This document shows, in pieces, positions 1 to 8,587 of a stretch of 64,000 bases of DNA. The notes below the pieces were generated by a model. It was not told the DNA's origin, ran no database searches, and saw nothing but the letters and a program-made list of their open reading frames with translations. The DNA is from Wolbachia endosymbiont of Pentalonia nigronervosa (GTDB taxonomy: Bacteria > Pseudomonadota > Alphaproteobacteria > Rickettsiales > Anaplasmataceae), in NCBI RefSeq assembly GCF_014534705.1, contig NZ_JACVWV010000002.1:1-64000 (forward strand), written 5' to 3'. A program made the position numbers and the translations under genes. How positions within the stretch are numbered: the first letter of the stretch is position 1; the number at the start of each line of letters is the position of its first letter.

Positions 1-1
1 G

Positions 2-163
2 ACCAAGGGCTCATTTACCAGCATAAATGCCTTGTATAAGTTGGTATATTGTGCTATAAAGAAGGCAGAGGAAAAATGGACGATGCCTGTGCATGATTGG
101 GCAGTAGCCATATCTCAGCTTGACATTTTCTTTCCTGGAAGATTGAAAATTGAGTTGAGCTAA
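2..163 (+). pseudogene. IS256-family transposase, C-terminal end (cut by window edge)
   Basis: The first 53 codons read open from the window edge to a TAA. They contain the C-terminal pattern of mutator-type IS256 transposases: a K-KAEEKWTMPVHDWA stretch followed by FPGRLKIELS at the very end (compare KWTMP..DW...L..F.I.F.GRL in the family). The catalytic domain lies to the left of the window, so I cannot tell whether the copy is intact. It is followed within 10 bases by a 28-base sequence that looks like the right terminal repeat. Family assignment is fairly secure; functional state is unknown. Confidence 0.75.
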
Positions 164-169
164 AAATGT

Positions 170-197
170 GGTTTGACACAGTTTATTTAACACTCCC
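170..197 (+). repeat. right terminal repeat of the IS256-type element
   Basis: This 28-base sequence ends in CACTCCC and lies 7 bases after the transposase stop, where IS256 elements carry their terminal inverted repeat. The last 17 bases (GTTTATTTAACACTCCC) are identical to the outer 17 bases of the IS4-type terminal repeat at 63599-63615. The matching left repeat is outside the window. Confidence 0.55.
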
Positions 198-347
198 ATT
201 TGTGGGTAAAAGTGAGACCTAAATCCAATTGAACACTGCTGGCATACGATCAAAAGTTGGCTTAAACCTCGCATGCAACAACAAAAAGACCTTTTTCTTC
301 TTGTTGGTCAAGCCATTACAGAAGTCTATCATTTGGTTTAGGAAATG
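198..347. other. non-coding flank between IS256 end and rnc
   Basis: The 150 bases between the IS end and the rnc stop hold no gene I can recognise. Short open frames exist on both strands but match no family and show no ribosome binding site. It may be decayed coding DNA. Confidence 0.4.
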
Positions 348-1040
348 CTATGCTATACTATTGATTATTTCCAACATTAATTCAGCAGCCTTTTGCTCAG
401 CAACTTTCTTACTGTAGGCTTTTGCGCAGACTCTACTGTAATTTTCCACATAAACTGATATAGTAAATTCAGGCTTATGGGCTGGTCCATCTTGTTCGAT
501 TAGTTCATATTCTGGCAAAGATAGCTTGTTTTTTTGAGTCCATTCTTGCAATAGGGTTTTAGGATCTTGCGGTGGATTAAGTGTTTTTATAGCTAACTCT
601 TCCCAATATTTAGTAATAAATTTTTCAACACTTTCAAACCCACCATCAATATAAATTGCACCTATTAGTGCTTCAAGTGCATTCTCTAAATTCTTCAAGT
701 TACACTCACCCCCATTGCAGCGTTCACCATTATTCATAATAATAAAATCACCTAATTTGATCTCTTGAGCAATACTAGCAATTGTATGACCACAAACTAA
801 ATCTGTTTTTCTTCTTGCCAAAGCACCTTCTTTTTCGTCAGGAAATAATTTGAATAGCATGACAGATATAATCATATTTAATATACTATCACCTAAGAAC
901 TCTAACCTCTCGTAGTTTACAGTTTGGTTTTTGCTATTTCTTTGATTCACACTTGGATGAGTTAATGCTTCTTTTAGCACAAAACTATCTTTAAATTCAT
1001 AGCCAATAACCCTGGATATTACATCATTCAAACTTTCCAT
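348..1040 (-). CDS. rnc: ribonuclease III
   Basis: RNase III cleaves double-stranded RNA in rRNA and mRNA processing. The N-terminal nuclease domain carries the family signature YERLEFLGDS at about residues 43-52 of the 230-residue form, and the second acidic cluster LENALEALIGAIYIDGG. The C-terminal third is a double-stranded RNA-binding domain (PKTLLQEWTQK ... KKVAEQKAAELML). I start at the ATG at 1040 because the protein then begins MESLNDV, close to the usual family N-terminus. An in-frame ATG at 1082 would add 14 residues and begin 6 bases after the addA stop. Neither start has a strong Shine-Dalgarno sequence. It lies just downstream of addA on the same strand and is probably co-transcribed with it. 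Confidence 0.93.
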   Translation of the reverse strand: MESLNDVISRVIGYEFKDSFVLKEALTHPSVNQRNSKNQTVNYERLEFLGDSILNMIISVMLFKLFPDEKEGALARRKTDLVCGHTIASIAQEIKLGDFIIMNNGERCNGGECNLKNLENALEALIGAIYIDGGFESVEKFITKYWEELAIKTLNPPQDPKTLLQEWTQKNKLSLPEYELIEQDGPAHKPEFTISVYVENYSRVCAKAYSKKVAEQKAAELMLEIINSIA

Positions 1041-1088
1041 ATTTACTTTAAGAACAAGAAGAAAATCTTTATTATATTGCATAAAAGA

Positions 1089-4000
1089 TTAGCTTTGCAA
1101 TGTCTTTTCTTGTAGATCCTCTATCCAAATAACTAAGCATTCTACCTTTTTGTTAGGATACCTCTCTTGTACTAGAGTTTTATAAGTGAACATTTGCTTT
1201 TCTACTTCATCTAACAGAGAGTTAGAGGTGCTGCGATGCGATTTGTAATCCACTATAATCACCTTGTCCTGTGTTATGCATAGCCTGTCTAAACGTACCA
1301 AAATGGCTTCGTTATTAACGGTACCACTCAATGCAATTTCCGATTTGCCTTCTAGATCAAATAAATAGCCATATTTTTCATTAAATGCTAGTATTTTATT
1401 ATAAATTTCATCTTTATCGTCATTTGTGTTGATATTTTCAAGATATTTTTTCACCCAAAATTTTCTCCTTTCTTTTTCTATCTTAGGCATATATTGCAAT
1501 ATACTGTGAATGATTATCCCTCTTGCATAGCTATCTGTTATTCGAGTAGTTGATGTTGTCTCTTTTTTGGTCGTATGTGTTGATAAAGTTGGCGGCAGAG
1601 CAGTTGCTGAAACGTCAAAATAGTCACGCTTTCTGTAAATATCAGGGTAATTTGAATTTATACATAGCACCTCCACTTCATCCTTAAACATGGGGTATAG
1701 GTTGCTCAGCTTTTTTTCATATGGCTCTCCATGCATAGTGATTAGATCATACCAAGAATTTTTTTGCATGGGTTCCTTGCCTGCAATGTACAACTCATCT
1801 TCGGCGCGTGTGAGCGCTACATATAATAAACGTAAATATTCATTGTAATCTTCAATTTTTTTCTCCTTTTTGATTTGGTTACAATAAGAGTGATTATTTT
1901 TTCTGCACCAAAATGGCACTTCATCAAAAATTATACTTTCATCGTTTCTTGGCACTGTATTTGTGTCGATTAAAAACACTATTGGTGCTTGCAGGCCTTT
2001 TGATTTATGAATTGTCATGATTCTCACAGCATTACGATCTGATTGTATATTACTCTTAATTTCTGGATTATTTTGTTTTATCCATTGCATAAACGCTTGC
2101 AAAGAAGGAGAACAAAATTGCAGCAACAGACTCATAAATTCATCTATGATTTCAAAACACTCAAGTCCAAGTCTTGCAGCAAACTTTTTCTTACCTGTTT
2201 GAAGTACATGAGTAAATAATGCCAGAGGAGACTCTTTCTTAGATAGATTGATCAAGTCATTTAATTCATGATAAATACTTTCGGAATAGTTCTGTAATCT
2301 TTCCCATAGAGATTGTTCCTTACGATCGTACGCTATATTAAACAAGTCATCTTCAGTGAAATTAAATAATGGTGACTTTAAAGTGTTGGCAAGAGCTAAA
2401 TTATCTGCCGGAAGAAGCAAGAATTCAGCAAGAGCTATTAAATCTTGAATAACTATATGATCCATTATTCTAAAGTAATCTCGCCCTATAACGGGTATAT
2501 TTGCTTTTTTGAGCTCGCTTATAACATAATCAACTAGCACATTTCGTTGCCGTACAAGGATCATTATATCTCCTGGCTCTATGTGCCGATCTTTAGCCAC
2601 TAAAATACGCCCACTGTTCAACCAATTATAAATCCTATGAGCTATTGTTTGAGCGAGTGACCGTTCTGCTATATCATGTCTTTCGCTTTTAAAATGTACT
2701 TGAAATGCTTGCTGTGCATCCGTCTCTTTATGTTGAGGTAATAACGGCCAGATTTCTATGTATCCTTGATCATTTTCTCTGTGTGGAACGTGTTTTATTT
2801 CATTATTGCCAAAGGATACTTCTTCACAAAAGTTATTGAATAATCTATCAACAAACATTAATACTTCTGGAGTTGAGCGAAATGATTTTTCAAGTTGACA
2901 CGACAGCCAATCTTTATTTCTTGTCTTTTCATGAAAATATTTTTGCATATAGTTAAATAAAATGGGATTGGCACCTTGAAATCTATAGATTGATTGCTTT
3001 ACATCGCCTACAACAAATAATGTTCTTTTTTCATCACCTCCAGCAAAAAATTCATCGCATAGGTTAGTAATGATTTTCCATTGGTTAACACTATTGTCTT
3101 GTGCTTCATCGACAAGAATATGGTCTATTCTTTGGTCCAGATTAAATAACACCCAATCTTTATAATTGTGATCACTGAGAAGATTTGTAGCTAAATCTAT
3201 TATGTCATTATAGTCAAGTAGCGCATTTTTCAGTTTTTCGCTGTTATAAAAGTCAGCATACACTTTGAATATAGTGAGCAAATTACTAGTTCTTTTAAAT
3301 ATTTGGTAAGAATCCATATCTCTCACATATGAAAGCACTATATCCTGAATACTCTCTATCATTTGCTCTGCATCAGGAAATTTTTCTAATGTACTCTTAG
3401 TGATAATTGATGATATGTTTTTCTTTTCGTGCGATTCCAGCTTGATGAATACTTTAGCCATATTCTCTATATTTTTTGCACTATTGTACCAATCATACAG
3501 TACCCTACTGTAATTCTGATCCCTTTTACTTCCTTCACTTAATATTTCAGCTAGCCTTTTTATATGCTCAAGTATTTCGCTTGGTAAATCATAGATTTCA
3601 TCTGGCGCTTTCAGTTTAGCTCTTAGGTGCTCTAAATCACTAGCCGCTTTCTTGACACATAAAGTATAAAGTAAATCACGCAATTCATTTTCATCAACTT
3701 CAGTTGCAATAGCATTAATATTATCTTGCAGAGCTTCATAACTTAACACCTTATCAAACACTATGGAGTGTAACTCTTTGCACTCACTCAGTGTGCAATT
3801 TGGAGGAATACCCGCTTCTATAGGAAAGCTAGAAATCAATTTGTAACAGAAGGCGTGTATAGTTTGTATGGTTAAATTGAGATTTTCTAGCTCGGAAAAA
3901 AGTTTTCTTGCCTGAGTGAGATGATATTTATCGTTAAGTAATTGTTCTAAGTCTTTTGCTAGCTCACTGTTTGAACATACTGCCCACTTACTAAGTGTGT

Positions 4001-4178
4001 TGTAAATACGATTCTGCATCTCATCTGCTGCAGCGTTAGTGAATGTTAAGCAGAGGATGTTTTTTTTATGTTCTAGTAATAATCTTAGTACTCTATCTAT
4101 CAGAATTTTAGTTTTTCCTGTACCGGCAGATGCATTTACCCACACAGAAATATTAGGATTGATAGCATTTTTTCTCAT
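1089..4178 (-). CDS. addA: AddA-type UvrD-family helicase/nuclease
   Basis: A 1029-residue superfamily 1 helicase with a C-terminal nuclease, the alphaproteobacterial AddA type that processes double-strand ends for RecA. Walker A is ASAGTGKT at residues 16-23. Other helicase motifs are visible in order: ILVDEAQD, VVGDVKQSIYRFQGA, RIMTIHKSKGLQAP and LLYVALTRAEDELY. Near the C-terminus IIVDYKSHR matches the DYK core of RecB-family nuclease domains. The partner AddB is not in this window. The gene reads into rnc with a 48-base gap to the chosen rnc start. The assignment to AddA rather than plain UvrD rests on length and the C-terminal nuclease motif. Confidence 0.9.
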   Translation of the reverse strand: MRKNAINPNISVWVNASAGTGKTKILIDRVLRLLLEHKKNILCLTFTNAAADEMQNRIYNTLSKWAVCSNSELAKDLEQLLNDKYHLTQARKLFSELENLNLTIQTIHAFCYKLISSFPIEAGIPPNCTLSECKELHSIVFDKVLSYEALQDNINAIATEVDENELRDLLYTLCVKKAASDLEHLRAKLKAPDEIYDLPSEILEHIKRLAEILSEGSKRDQNYSRVLYDWYNSAKNIENMAKVFIKLESHEKKNISSIITKSTLEKFPDAEQMIESIQDIVLSYVRDMDSYQIFKRTSNLLTIFKVYADFYNSEKLKNALLDYNDIIDLATNLLSDHNYKDWVLFNLDQRIDHILVDEAQDNSVNQWKIITNLCDEFFAGGDEKRTLFVVGDVKQSIYRFQGANPILFNYMQKYFHEKTRNKDWLSCQLEKSFRSTPEVLMFVDRLFNNFCEEVSFGNNEIKHVPHRENDQGYIEIWPLLPQHKETDAQQAFQVHFKSERHDIAERSLAQTIAHRIYNWLNSGRILVAKDRHIEPGDIMILVRQRNVLVDYVISELKKANIPVIGRDYFRIMDHIVIQDLIALAEFLLLPADNLALANTLKSPLFNFTEDDLFNIAYDRKEQSLWERLQNYSESIYHELNDLINLSKKESPLALFTHVLQTGKKKFAARLGLECFEIIDEFMSLLLQFCSPSLQAFMQWIKQNNPEIKSNIQSDRNAVRIMTIHKSKGLQAPIVFLIDTNTVPRNDESIIFDEVPFWCRKNNHSYCNQIKKEKKIEDYNEYLRLLYVALTRAEDELYIAGKEPMQKNSWYDLITMHGEPYEKKLSNLYPMFKDEVEVLCINSNYPDIYRKRDYFDVSATALPPTLSTHTTKKETTSTTRITDSYARGIIIHSILQYMPKIEKERRKFWVKKYLENINTNDDKDEIYNKILAFNEKYGYLFDLEGKSEIALSGTVNNEAILVRLDRLCITQDKVIIVDYKSHRSTSNSLLDEVEKQMFTYKTLVQERYPNKKVECLVIWIEDLQEKTLQS

Positions 4179-4249
4179 AAAAGGCTATAAACGTTGACCG
4201 AAATAACATCATAAGTATAATGTGGAAATAATTCTCGTGAAGAAATATA

Positions 4250-5110
4250 ATGAAAAGTTTCTGTGTCAAAGCATATGCAAAGATTAATCTTTTTTTACAT
4301 ATTATAGATAGAAAAGAAACAGGATATCACTCAGTTGAAAGCTTATTCGTTTTTGCTAATCTCGCTAATTTTTTAGAGATAAAGGTAGGTCCTAAAAAAT
4401 TTAGGTATGACAACTCTGAAGTTAAGTTCATAAATTCTGAATCCAGAATAAATAGTTATTATAATACTGTAATGAAAGCAGTGAATATGCTGCTTAGATA
4501 TGCTCCAAGTCACACAAAAGTTTCGATCAGAGTTGTAAAGAATATACCAACAGCTTCAGGTTTAGGTAGCGGATCTTCAGATGCCGGAGCTGTAATACGC
4601 ACACTAGGAAAACTGTGGGAAATTGATAGATCAATTTTAAATGAAATAGCTCTTAATGTTGGTGCTGATGTTCCAGCAAGCATAGACAGCAAGCCCGTTT
4701 TTGTTACAGGCATTGGTGAAGAATTGCATCCTATCCAGAAGTTTTCCTTACCAATTGATGTGGTGCTTATCAAACCAAAAAGAAAGTTCTTGAGTACACC
4801 AGAAGTATACTCTAAATACCAAGGAAAATTTTCTGAGCCAATTAAGTGGAACGATGAACTGGACTTGCTGAAATTTATTCAAAACACAAGAAACGACCTT
4901 CAAGAAACAGCCATCAGTTTAGTTCCTGAAATTCAGGATATAATATCACAACTAGAGTTACAAAATGGCTGTATGCTTGCACGCATGTCAGGCAGTGGTG
5001 TAGCGTGTTTTGGGATATTTGATAACGAGGAAAATGCGAAAGCTGCTGCAACTAATATTAATGCAAGATATCCAGAGTGGTGGGTATGTGATACCCAATT
5101 AATAGTTTGA
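4250..5110 (+). CDS. ispE: 4-diphosphocytidyl-2-C-methyl-D-erythritol kinase
   Basis: IspE phosphorylates CDP-methylerythritol in the MEP pathway of isoprenoid synthesis. This is a GHMP kinase of normal length (286 residues). The N-terminal AKINLFLHI motif and the ATP-binding glycine loop PTASGLGSGSSDAG (about residues 100-113) are clear, and the C-terminal MSGSGVACFGIF motif is present. It is the first of three close plus-strand genes: the next starts 4 bases after its stop. It is divergent from addA, with 71 bases between them. Confidence 0.95.
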   Translation: MKSFCVKAYAKINLFLHIIDRKETGYHSVESLFVFANLANFLEIKVGPKKFRYDNSEVKFINSESRINSYYNTVMKAVNMLLRYAPSHTKVSIRVVKNIPTASGLGSGSSDAGAVIRTLGKLWEIDRSILNEIALNVGADVPASIDSKPVFVTGIGEELHPIQKFSLPIDVVLIKPKRKFLSTPEVYSKYQGKFSEPIKWNDELDLLKFIQNTRNDLQETAISLVPEIQDIISQLELQNGCMLARMSGSGVACFGIFDNEENAKAAATNINARYPEWWVCDTQLIV

Positions 5111-5114
5111 TTTT

Positions 5115-5480
5115 ATGGACATAACTCCTTTAGTTGCTAAAAACAAAAATCTTATAAATAGTTATGAAAAAGGAAAATTTTTAGTAAGCGATCGAGAATA
5201 TTATAGCTCAATAATAGTTTTTCCTGAAAAGGTAATTGAGTTAGGTGAGATTGATATAAACAATAAAGAACATTTTGAACAGTTTTTAACAGAAGAAGTA
5301 GAAGTATTGTTAATAGGCACCGGTATAATACGCAGCATACCAAATCCATCTGTCAAGTTATACCTCATGGGGCAAAAAAATTTGAATTTCGAATTTATGG
5401 CAACTGATGCAGCATGCAGAACTCATAATATTTTAATATCTGAAGGTCGATTTGTTGTGACTTATCTTTTAGTAATATAG
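5115..5480 (+). CDS. Mth938/NDUFAF3-like protein (DUF498)
   Basis: A 121-residue single-domain protein. Family marks are INSYEKGKFLVSDREY near the N-terminus, the central LLIGTG, and the conserved MATDAACRTHNIL..EGR near the C-terminus, which match the Mth938-like/NDUFAF3 family. The mitochondrial homologue is a complex I assembly factor, so a role in assembling the NADH dehydrogenase encoded elsewhere here is reasonable inference. It sits between ispE (4 bases before) and znuB (1 base after), so the three are probably one transcript. Confidence 0.8.
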   Translation: MDITPLVAKNKNLINSYEKGKFLVSDREYYSSIIVFPEKVIELGEIDINNKEHFEQFLTEEVEVLLIGTGIIRSIPNPSVKLYLMGQKNLNFEFMATDAACRTHNILISEGRFVVTYLLVI

Positions 5481-5481
5481 T

Positions 5482-6291
5482 ATGTTTGAAATATTTACAC
5501 AGGACTTTTTCATTAATAGTTTAATTGCAGTAATTACAATTAGCTTAGTAACTGGTGCTCTAGGATCGTTTATGATATGGCAAAGACTGTCATATTTAGG
5601 AGATAGCCTGTCACATTCTTCATTACTTGGTATCGCACTAGCTTTAATGTTCAAGGTAAGCCTACCAATAAGCATTATGCTTATTGCAATTATGTTTGCT
5701 ATATTACTTTCCCTGAATTTCAATAAACTATACTCTGCTGATACGATATTGAACATTGTAACCAATGTGGTTTTATCATTAAGCTTAATACTCATGTCTT
5801 TCTTGCCATCAAGCAATAACAGTATTGTTGATTCATTATTTGGCGATATATTGACATTGAATTGCTCTGATATAATGCTGGTTTTATTAACCTCTATAGT
5901 AGTTACTCTGATAGTGGTATTTAGGTGGAATCATTGGTTAATGATTTCAATTAATCAAGATTTTGCCATGGTGGAAAAAATCAATATTAATTTAGTTAGG
6001 TTAGAGTTCTTGGTTACCCTTGCTATATTCATAGCAATTTCTGCTCAATTGATAGGAATATTGCTGATAGCTGCATTTTTGTTGATACCAGCTGCATCTG
6101 CAAGGCTTATCTCAAAAACTCCAATGCAGATGGTTCTTATAGCAACAGTTTTTTCTGTAATTTCTGGAGTATCAGGACTAATTTTATCTGCAGGCTTTGA
6201 TTTACTCACTGGACCAGCAATAATACTTGCTTCAGCTGTATATTTAATTTGTGCTTATTTTATCAGAGTCTGTTTCTACACACTCAGGTAA
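5482..6291 (+). CDS. znuB: Zn/Mn ABC transporter membrane permease (ZnuB type)
   Basis: A 269-residue hydrophobic protein with about eight membrane segments, typical of the ABC-3 family that imports zinc or manganese. The early segment SFMIWQRLSYLGDSLSHSSLLGIAL matches the conserved region with Gly-Asp-Ser-Ser/Leu-Ser-His, and LLIAAFLLIPAASARL is the usual late motif. The ATPase and binding-protein genes are not adjacent. The gene starts 1 base after its neighbour and ends 15 bases before the convergent folC stop. The exact metal cannot be told from sequence. Confidence 0.88.
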   Translation: MFEIFTQDFFINSLIAVITISLVTGALGSFMIWQRLSYLGDSLSHSSLLGIALALMFKVSLPISIMLIAIMFAILLSLNFNKLYSADTILNIVTNVVLSLSLILMSFLPSSNNSIVDSLFGDILTLNCSDIMLVLLTSIVVTLIVVFRWNHWLMISINQDFAMVEKININLVRLEFLVTLAIFIAISAQLIGILLIAAFLLIPAASARLISKTPMQMVLIATVFSVISGVSGLILSAGFDLLTGPAIILASAVYLICAYFIRVCFYTLR

Positions 6292-6306
6292 GAAACAAAA
6301 TCATTA

Positions 6307-7737
6307 CTATAGTTTTGTGAGTTCCATAGCAAGATCTCTCGCGAGAAATAATGACCCACAAATTAATATAGTTCTTGTGCCTTCATTAGACCTCTTTCGA
6401 AACTCAATTTCTAATGGCAATTTTGTTGTCGAAGCTGAGCTGTGCTCCTCAAATACATCTAAGTATTCTGCGGGGCTCGCTTGCACTTCTCCTAAAAATT
6501 TCTTACCATAAATCGGTTTTGAAAAAGGTCTATTGGTTGATTTTAATATATAATTTAATATAGCATCACCTATGGATTCACACTCAACAGCTTTTATTCC
6601 TATGTTATTGGCTTTTTCTTTAATTACACTCGCATTTACTGCATGGGGTTCTGATTTGACACAAACTGCACACAATAACTTGATATATGGTTTAAAGTGC
6701 TGCAAAAACTCTTCCACATTTCTATTACGGGTAACACCAAAAATTATGTAAATACCATCAGCAAAGTTATTTGCAACCCACTTAGATAACACATTAGCAC
6801 CATCATTATTATGCGCACCATCTAAGAACAACTGCCAATCCTTTGGCAATAAATTTTTCCCCTTTATGCATTCTAATCTTGCAGGCCAGTAAGTACTTTG
6901 TAAACCTGAAGAGATATCCTCTTCTCCAATATTAAATCCATACCTTCCACTTAAAATACTACAAGCTGCAATCGCATTGCCCGCGTTGGCTATTTGGTGA
7001 TCGCCTGCAAGTGATGGCAAAGGGAACTTAATTGATTGAAGATCCGATTGAAAAACCATTCTATTATCTTGTCGAGTGCAATTCCACTCAAAATCTCCCC
7101 TGTATAAGGGGGATTTTTTGTTTGCCGCATGAAATTCGAGTGTATTCATTATAGATTTCTCTTGTGCTGCTATCACACAAGGAACATTAGGCTTCATTAT
7201 TCCAGCTTTTTCACCTGCTATAATCTCTACAGTAGAACCAAGATATTCTGTGTGATCTAATGAAATAGAAGTTATTATCGTCAAAATAGGATTATCTATA
7301 ACATTTGTTGCATCAAGCCTGCCTCCCATGCCTACTTCCATTAAAGTAATATCAGCTTTATTGCGTGAAAAAGCGAGAAAGGCTGTAATTGTTGCAGCTT
7401 CAAACAGAGTAATGGGCTGCTCTGCAGTTGCTACGCGGCATTCTTCCAACAAGCTGTGTAGTTCACTATCATCAATACAGTGACCCGCAATTACTATCCT
7501 CTCGTTAAAATGTATTAAGTGCGGAGAAGTGTACGCATGAACTTTATACCCTGCTGCTTGCATGATATACCTTATGAAGGCTAAAGTTGAACCTTTACCG
7601 TTAGTTCCAGCAACATGAACTACCGGAGGCATTGCCTTTTCAGGATTACCTAGCTTATTTAGGAGATTTTTTATACGGTTAAGAGAATAGTCACTCGGCC
7701 TTCTAATCGGTTTAGGCCAATGAGGCATGTATATCAT
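6307..7737 (-). CDS. folC: dihydrofolate/folylpolyglutamate synthase carrying an in-frame palindromic element
   Basis: FolC adds glutamate to folates (and dihydropteroate in bacteria). The P-loop VHVAGTNGKGST is at about residues 40-51, followed by TLMEVGMGGRLDATNV and the late FLDGAHNNDGA motif. Residues 402-451 (bases 6385-6534) are not FolC: this is a 50-codon Wolbachia-type palindromic element also found in dnaE here. It lies between the last helix and the final strand (TILICGSLFLAR), leaving only 25 native residues after it. The reading frame is kept, so the protein is probably made and active with a surface loop. ATG overlaps the upstream mlaC-like stop (ATGA). Confidence 0.92.
   Translation of the reverse strand: MIYMPHWPKPIRRPSDYSLNRIKNLLNKLGNPEKAMPPVVHVAGTNGKGSTLAFIRYIMQAAGYKVHAYTSPHLIHFNERIVIAGHCIDDSELHSLLEECRVATAEQPITLFEAATITAFLAFSRNKADITLMEVGMGGRLDATNVIDNPILTIITSISLDHTEYLGSTVEIIAGEKAGIMKPNVPCVIAAQEKSIMNTLEFHAANKKSPLYRGDFEWNCTRQDNRMVFQSDLQSIKFPLPSLAGDHQIANAGNAIAACSILSGRYGFNIGEEDISSGLQSTYWPARLECIKGKNLLPKDWQLFLDGAHNNDGANVLSKWVANNFADGIYIIFGVTRNRNVEEFLQHFKPYIKLLCAVCVKSEPHAVNASVIKEKANNIGIKAVECESIGDAILNYILKSTNRPFSKPIYGKKFLGEVQASPAEYLDVFEEHSSASTTKLPLEIEFRKRSNEGTRTILICGSLFLARDLAMELTKL
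6385..6534 (-). repeat. palindromic element (WPE-like) inserted in frame in folC
   Basis: 150 bases, exactly 50 codons, about 90 percent identical by hand alignment (15 differences) to 57781-57930 in dnaE, and translated in the same frame (NRPFSKPIYGKKFLG... ending RKRSN). The ends are imperfect inverted repeats: AATAGACCTTTTTC at one end and the complement of ATTAGACCTCTTTC at the other. Protein-coding palindromic repeats of this kind are known from Wolbachia and Rickettsia. Confidence 0.9.
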
Positions 7738-8312
7738 AGATTATTATTATATTTTAGCTCCTCTATCACACTTGTTATACCATATGTATCGATTTTTTCA
7801 TTAAATTGAGTACGTTGGTTAATAGTAATACTCATTCCACTAACTATAATATCACTAATTAAGAAAGAATTTTTATTTTCTATGATTTTAAAATCAATGT
7901 TTGTAAATCCTTCATTTTCATCATCAGAAAATCTGGTATTTACTATACAAACTCCATCACCAACTTCTTTGATACCCCTTATCGTCATTTCACCACCACC
8001 CATATGATTGTGTAAGAGTTTAATACATAATCGCGTAAAATATGTTTCATGTTCTTTGATAAATTCTTGTCTTTTTTCTTCCGTGGTTAGAGCCCAATAT
8101 TTTCCTATGACAAATCGTGATATCCTTTTTAAGTCAACATTGTCTTGGATAAGTTCTTGAAGTTTTTTATGACGATCTTTTTTGTTTTTTCTCATTAGTA
8201 TATCATCCACTTGCTGCTTTAGAGAATAAACAAAAGTTTTGTGGTTCGTACTATTGGCATAAGCACTTGATGCAATTATAATAATAATAATTAAAGTTCT
8301 GATAACTTTCAT
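7734..8312 (-). CDS. MlaC/Ttg2D-like exported lipid-binding protein
   Basis: A protein of about 192 residues with an N-terminal signal peptide (MKVIRTL then a run of isoleucines, SSAYA cleavage-like site). Family marks are DLKRISRFVIGKYWALTTEEKRQEF and the later VNTRF..., typical of the ABC transporter auxiliary component family that moves phospholipids across the periplasm. I start at the ATG at 8312; an ATG at 8327 would add five residues in front of the signal peptide. The stop overlaps the folC start, so the two are translationally coupled. No MlaD, E or F genes are adjacent. Confidence 0.82.
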   Translation of the reverse strand: MKVIRTLIIIIIIASSAYANSTNHKTFVYSLKQQVDDILMRKNKKDRHKKLQELIQDNVDLKRISRFVIGKYWALTTEEKRQEFIKEHETYFTRLCIKLLHNHMGGGEMTIRGIKEVGDGVCIVNTRFSDDENEGFTNIDFKIIENKNSFLISDIIVSGMSITINQRTQFNEKIDTYGITSVIEELKYNNNL

Positions 8313-8375
8313 AGGGTTACAATGCAATAAAGGTTAAATAGTAGTTAACTTGACAATTAATTTCAATGTATTTTA

Positions 8376-8404
8376 TGGACATATCTCATGCAAATAGTTA
8401 TAAT
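8376..8404 (+). promoter_or_regulatory. strong promoter of 6S RNA
   Basis: TGGACA at 8376-8381, a 17-base spacer and a perfect TATAAT at 8399-8404, with a run of G starting 4 bases later where transcription should begin (near 8410). This is one of the closest matches to the sigma-70 consensus in the window, as expected for an abundant small RNA. Confidence 0.75.
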
Positions 8405-8409
8405 ATAGG

Positions 8410-8566
8410 GGGTCTGTGCTATGCGTTATGAGTTAAGTCAAATTTCCCGAGCGATAATATTTCATCAAGGGAATTGCCTCTGCCAGTTTTGTTAAAATTG
8501 GCACGTGATGCCCACCTTAATTTGAGGTCTCAGGAACAAGCTAAGGCTGACGGTAGACATGGACCC
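8410..8566 (+). ncRNA. ssrS: 6S RNA
   Basis: 6S RNA binds the housekeeping RNA polymerase by mimicking an open promoter. The 157 bases fit in several ways. A closing stem joins GGGTCTGTG (8410-8418) with CATGGACCC (8558-8566). The 5' half has CCCGAGCGATAATATTTCAT followed by GAATTGCCTC, close to the CCUGAGCC-GAUAUUUCAU...GGCGCUCC block of enterobacterial 6S. The 3' half has CCCACCTTAATTTGAGG, TCAGGAACAAGC and GGCTGACGG, like alphaproteobacterial 6S. It is transcribed from a near-consensus promoter. Assignment is by hand comparison, not a covariance search. It ends 21 bases before the ratA start. Confidence 0.85.
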
Positions 8567-8587
8567 TATTTTAATTGTTTTAAAGGT

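Noticed and set aside
11-274. Minus-strand open frame across the IS256 end
   Set aside because: It runs antisense through the transposase tail and terminal repeat; no homology.
229-417. Plus-strand open frame between the IS256 end and rnc
   Set aside because: It runs into the antisense of rnc, has no ribosome binding site and matches nothing known.
8474-8587. N-terminal extension of the ratA-like protein
   Set aside because: It overlaps the 6S RNA, has no family similarity, and a good internal ATG with AAAGG follows at 8588.
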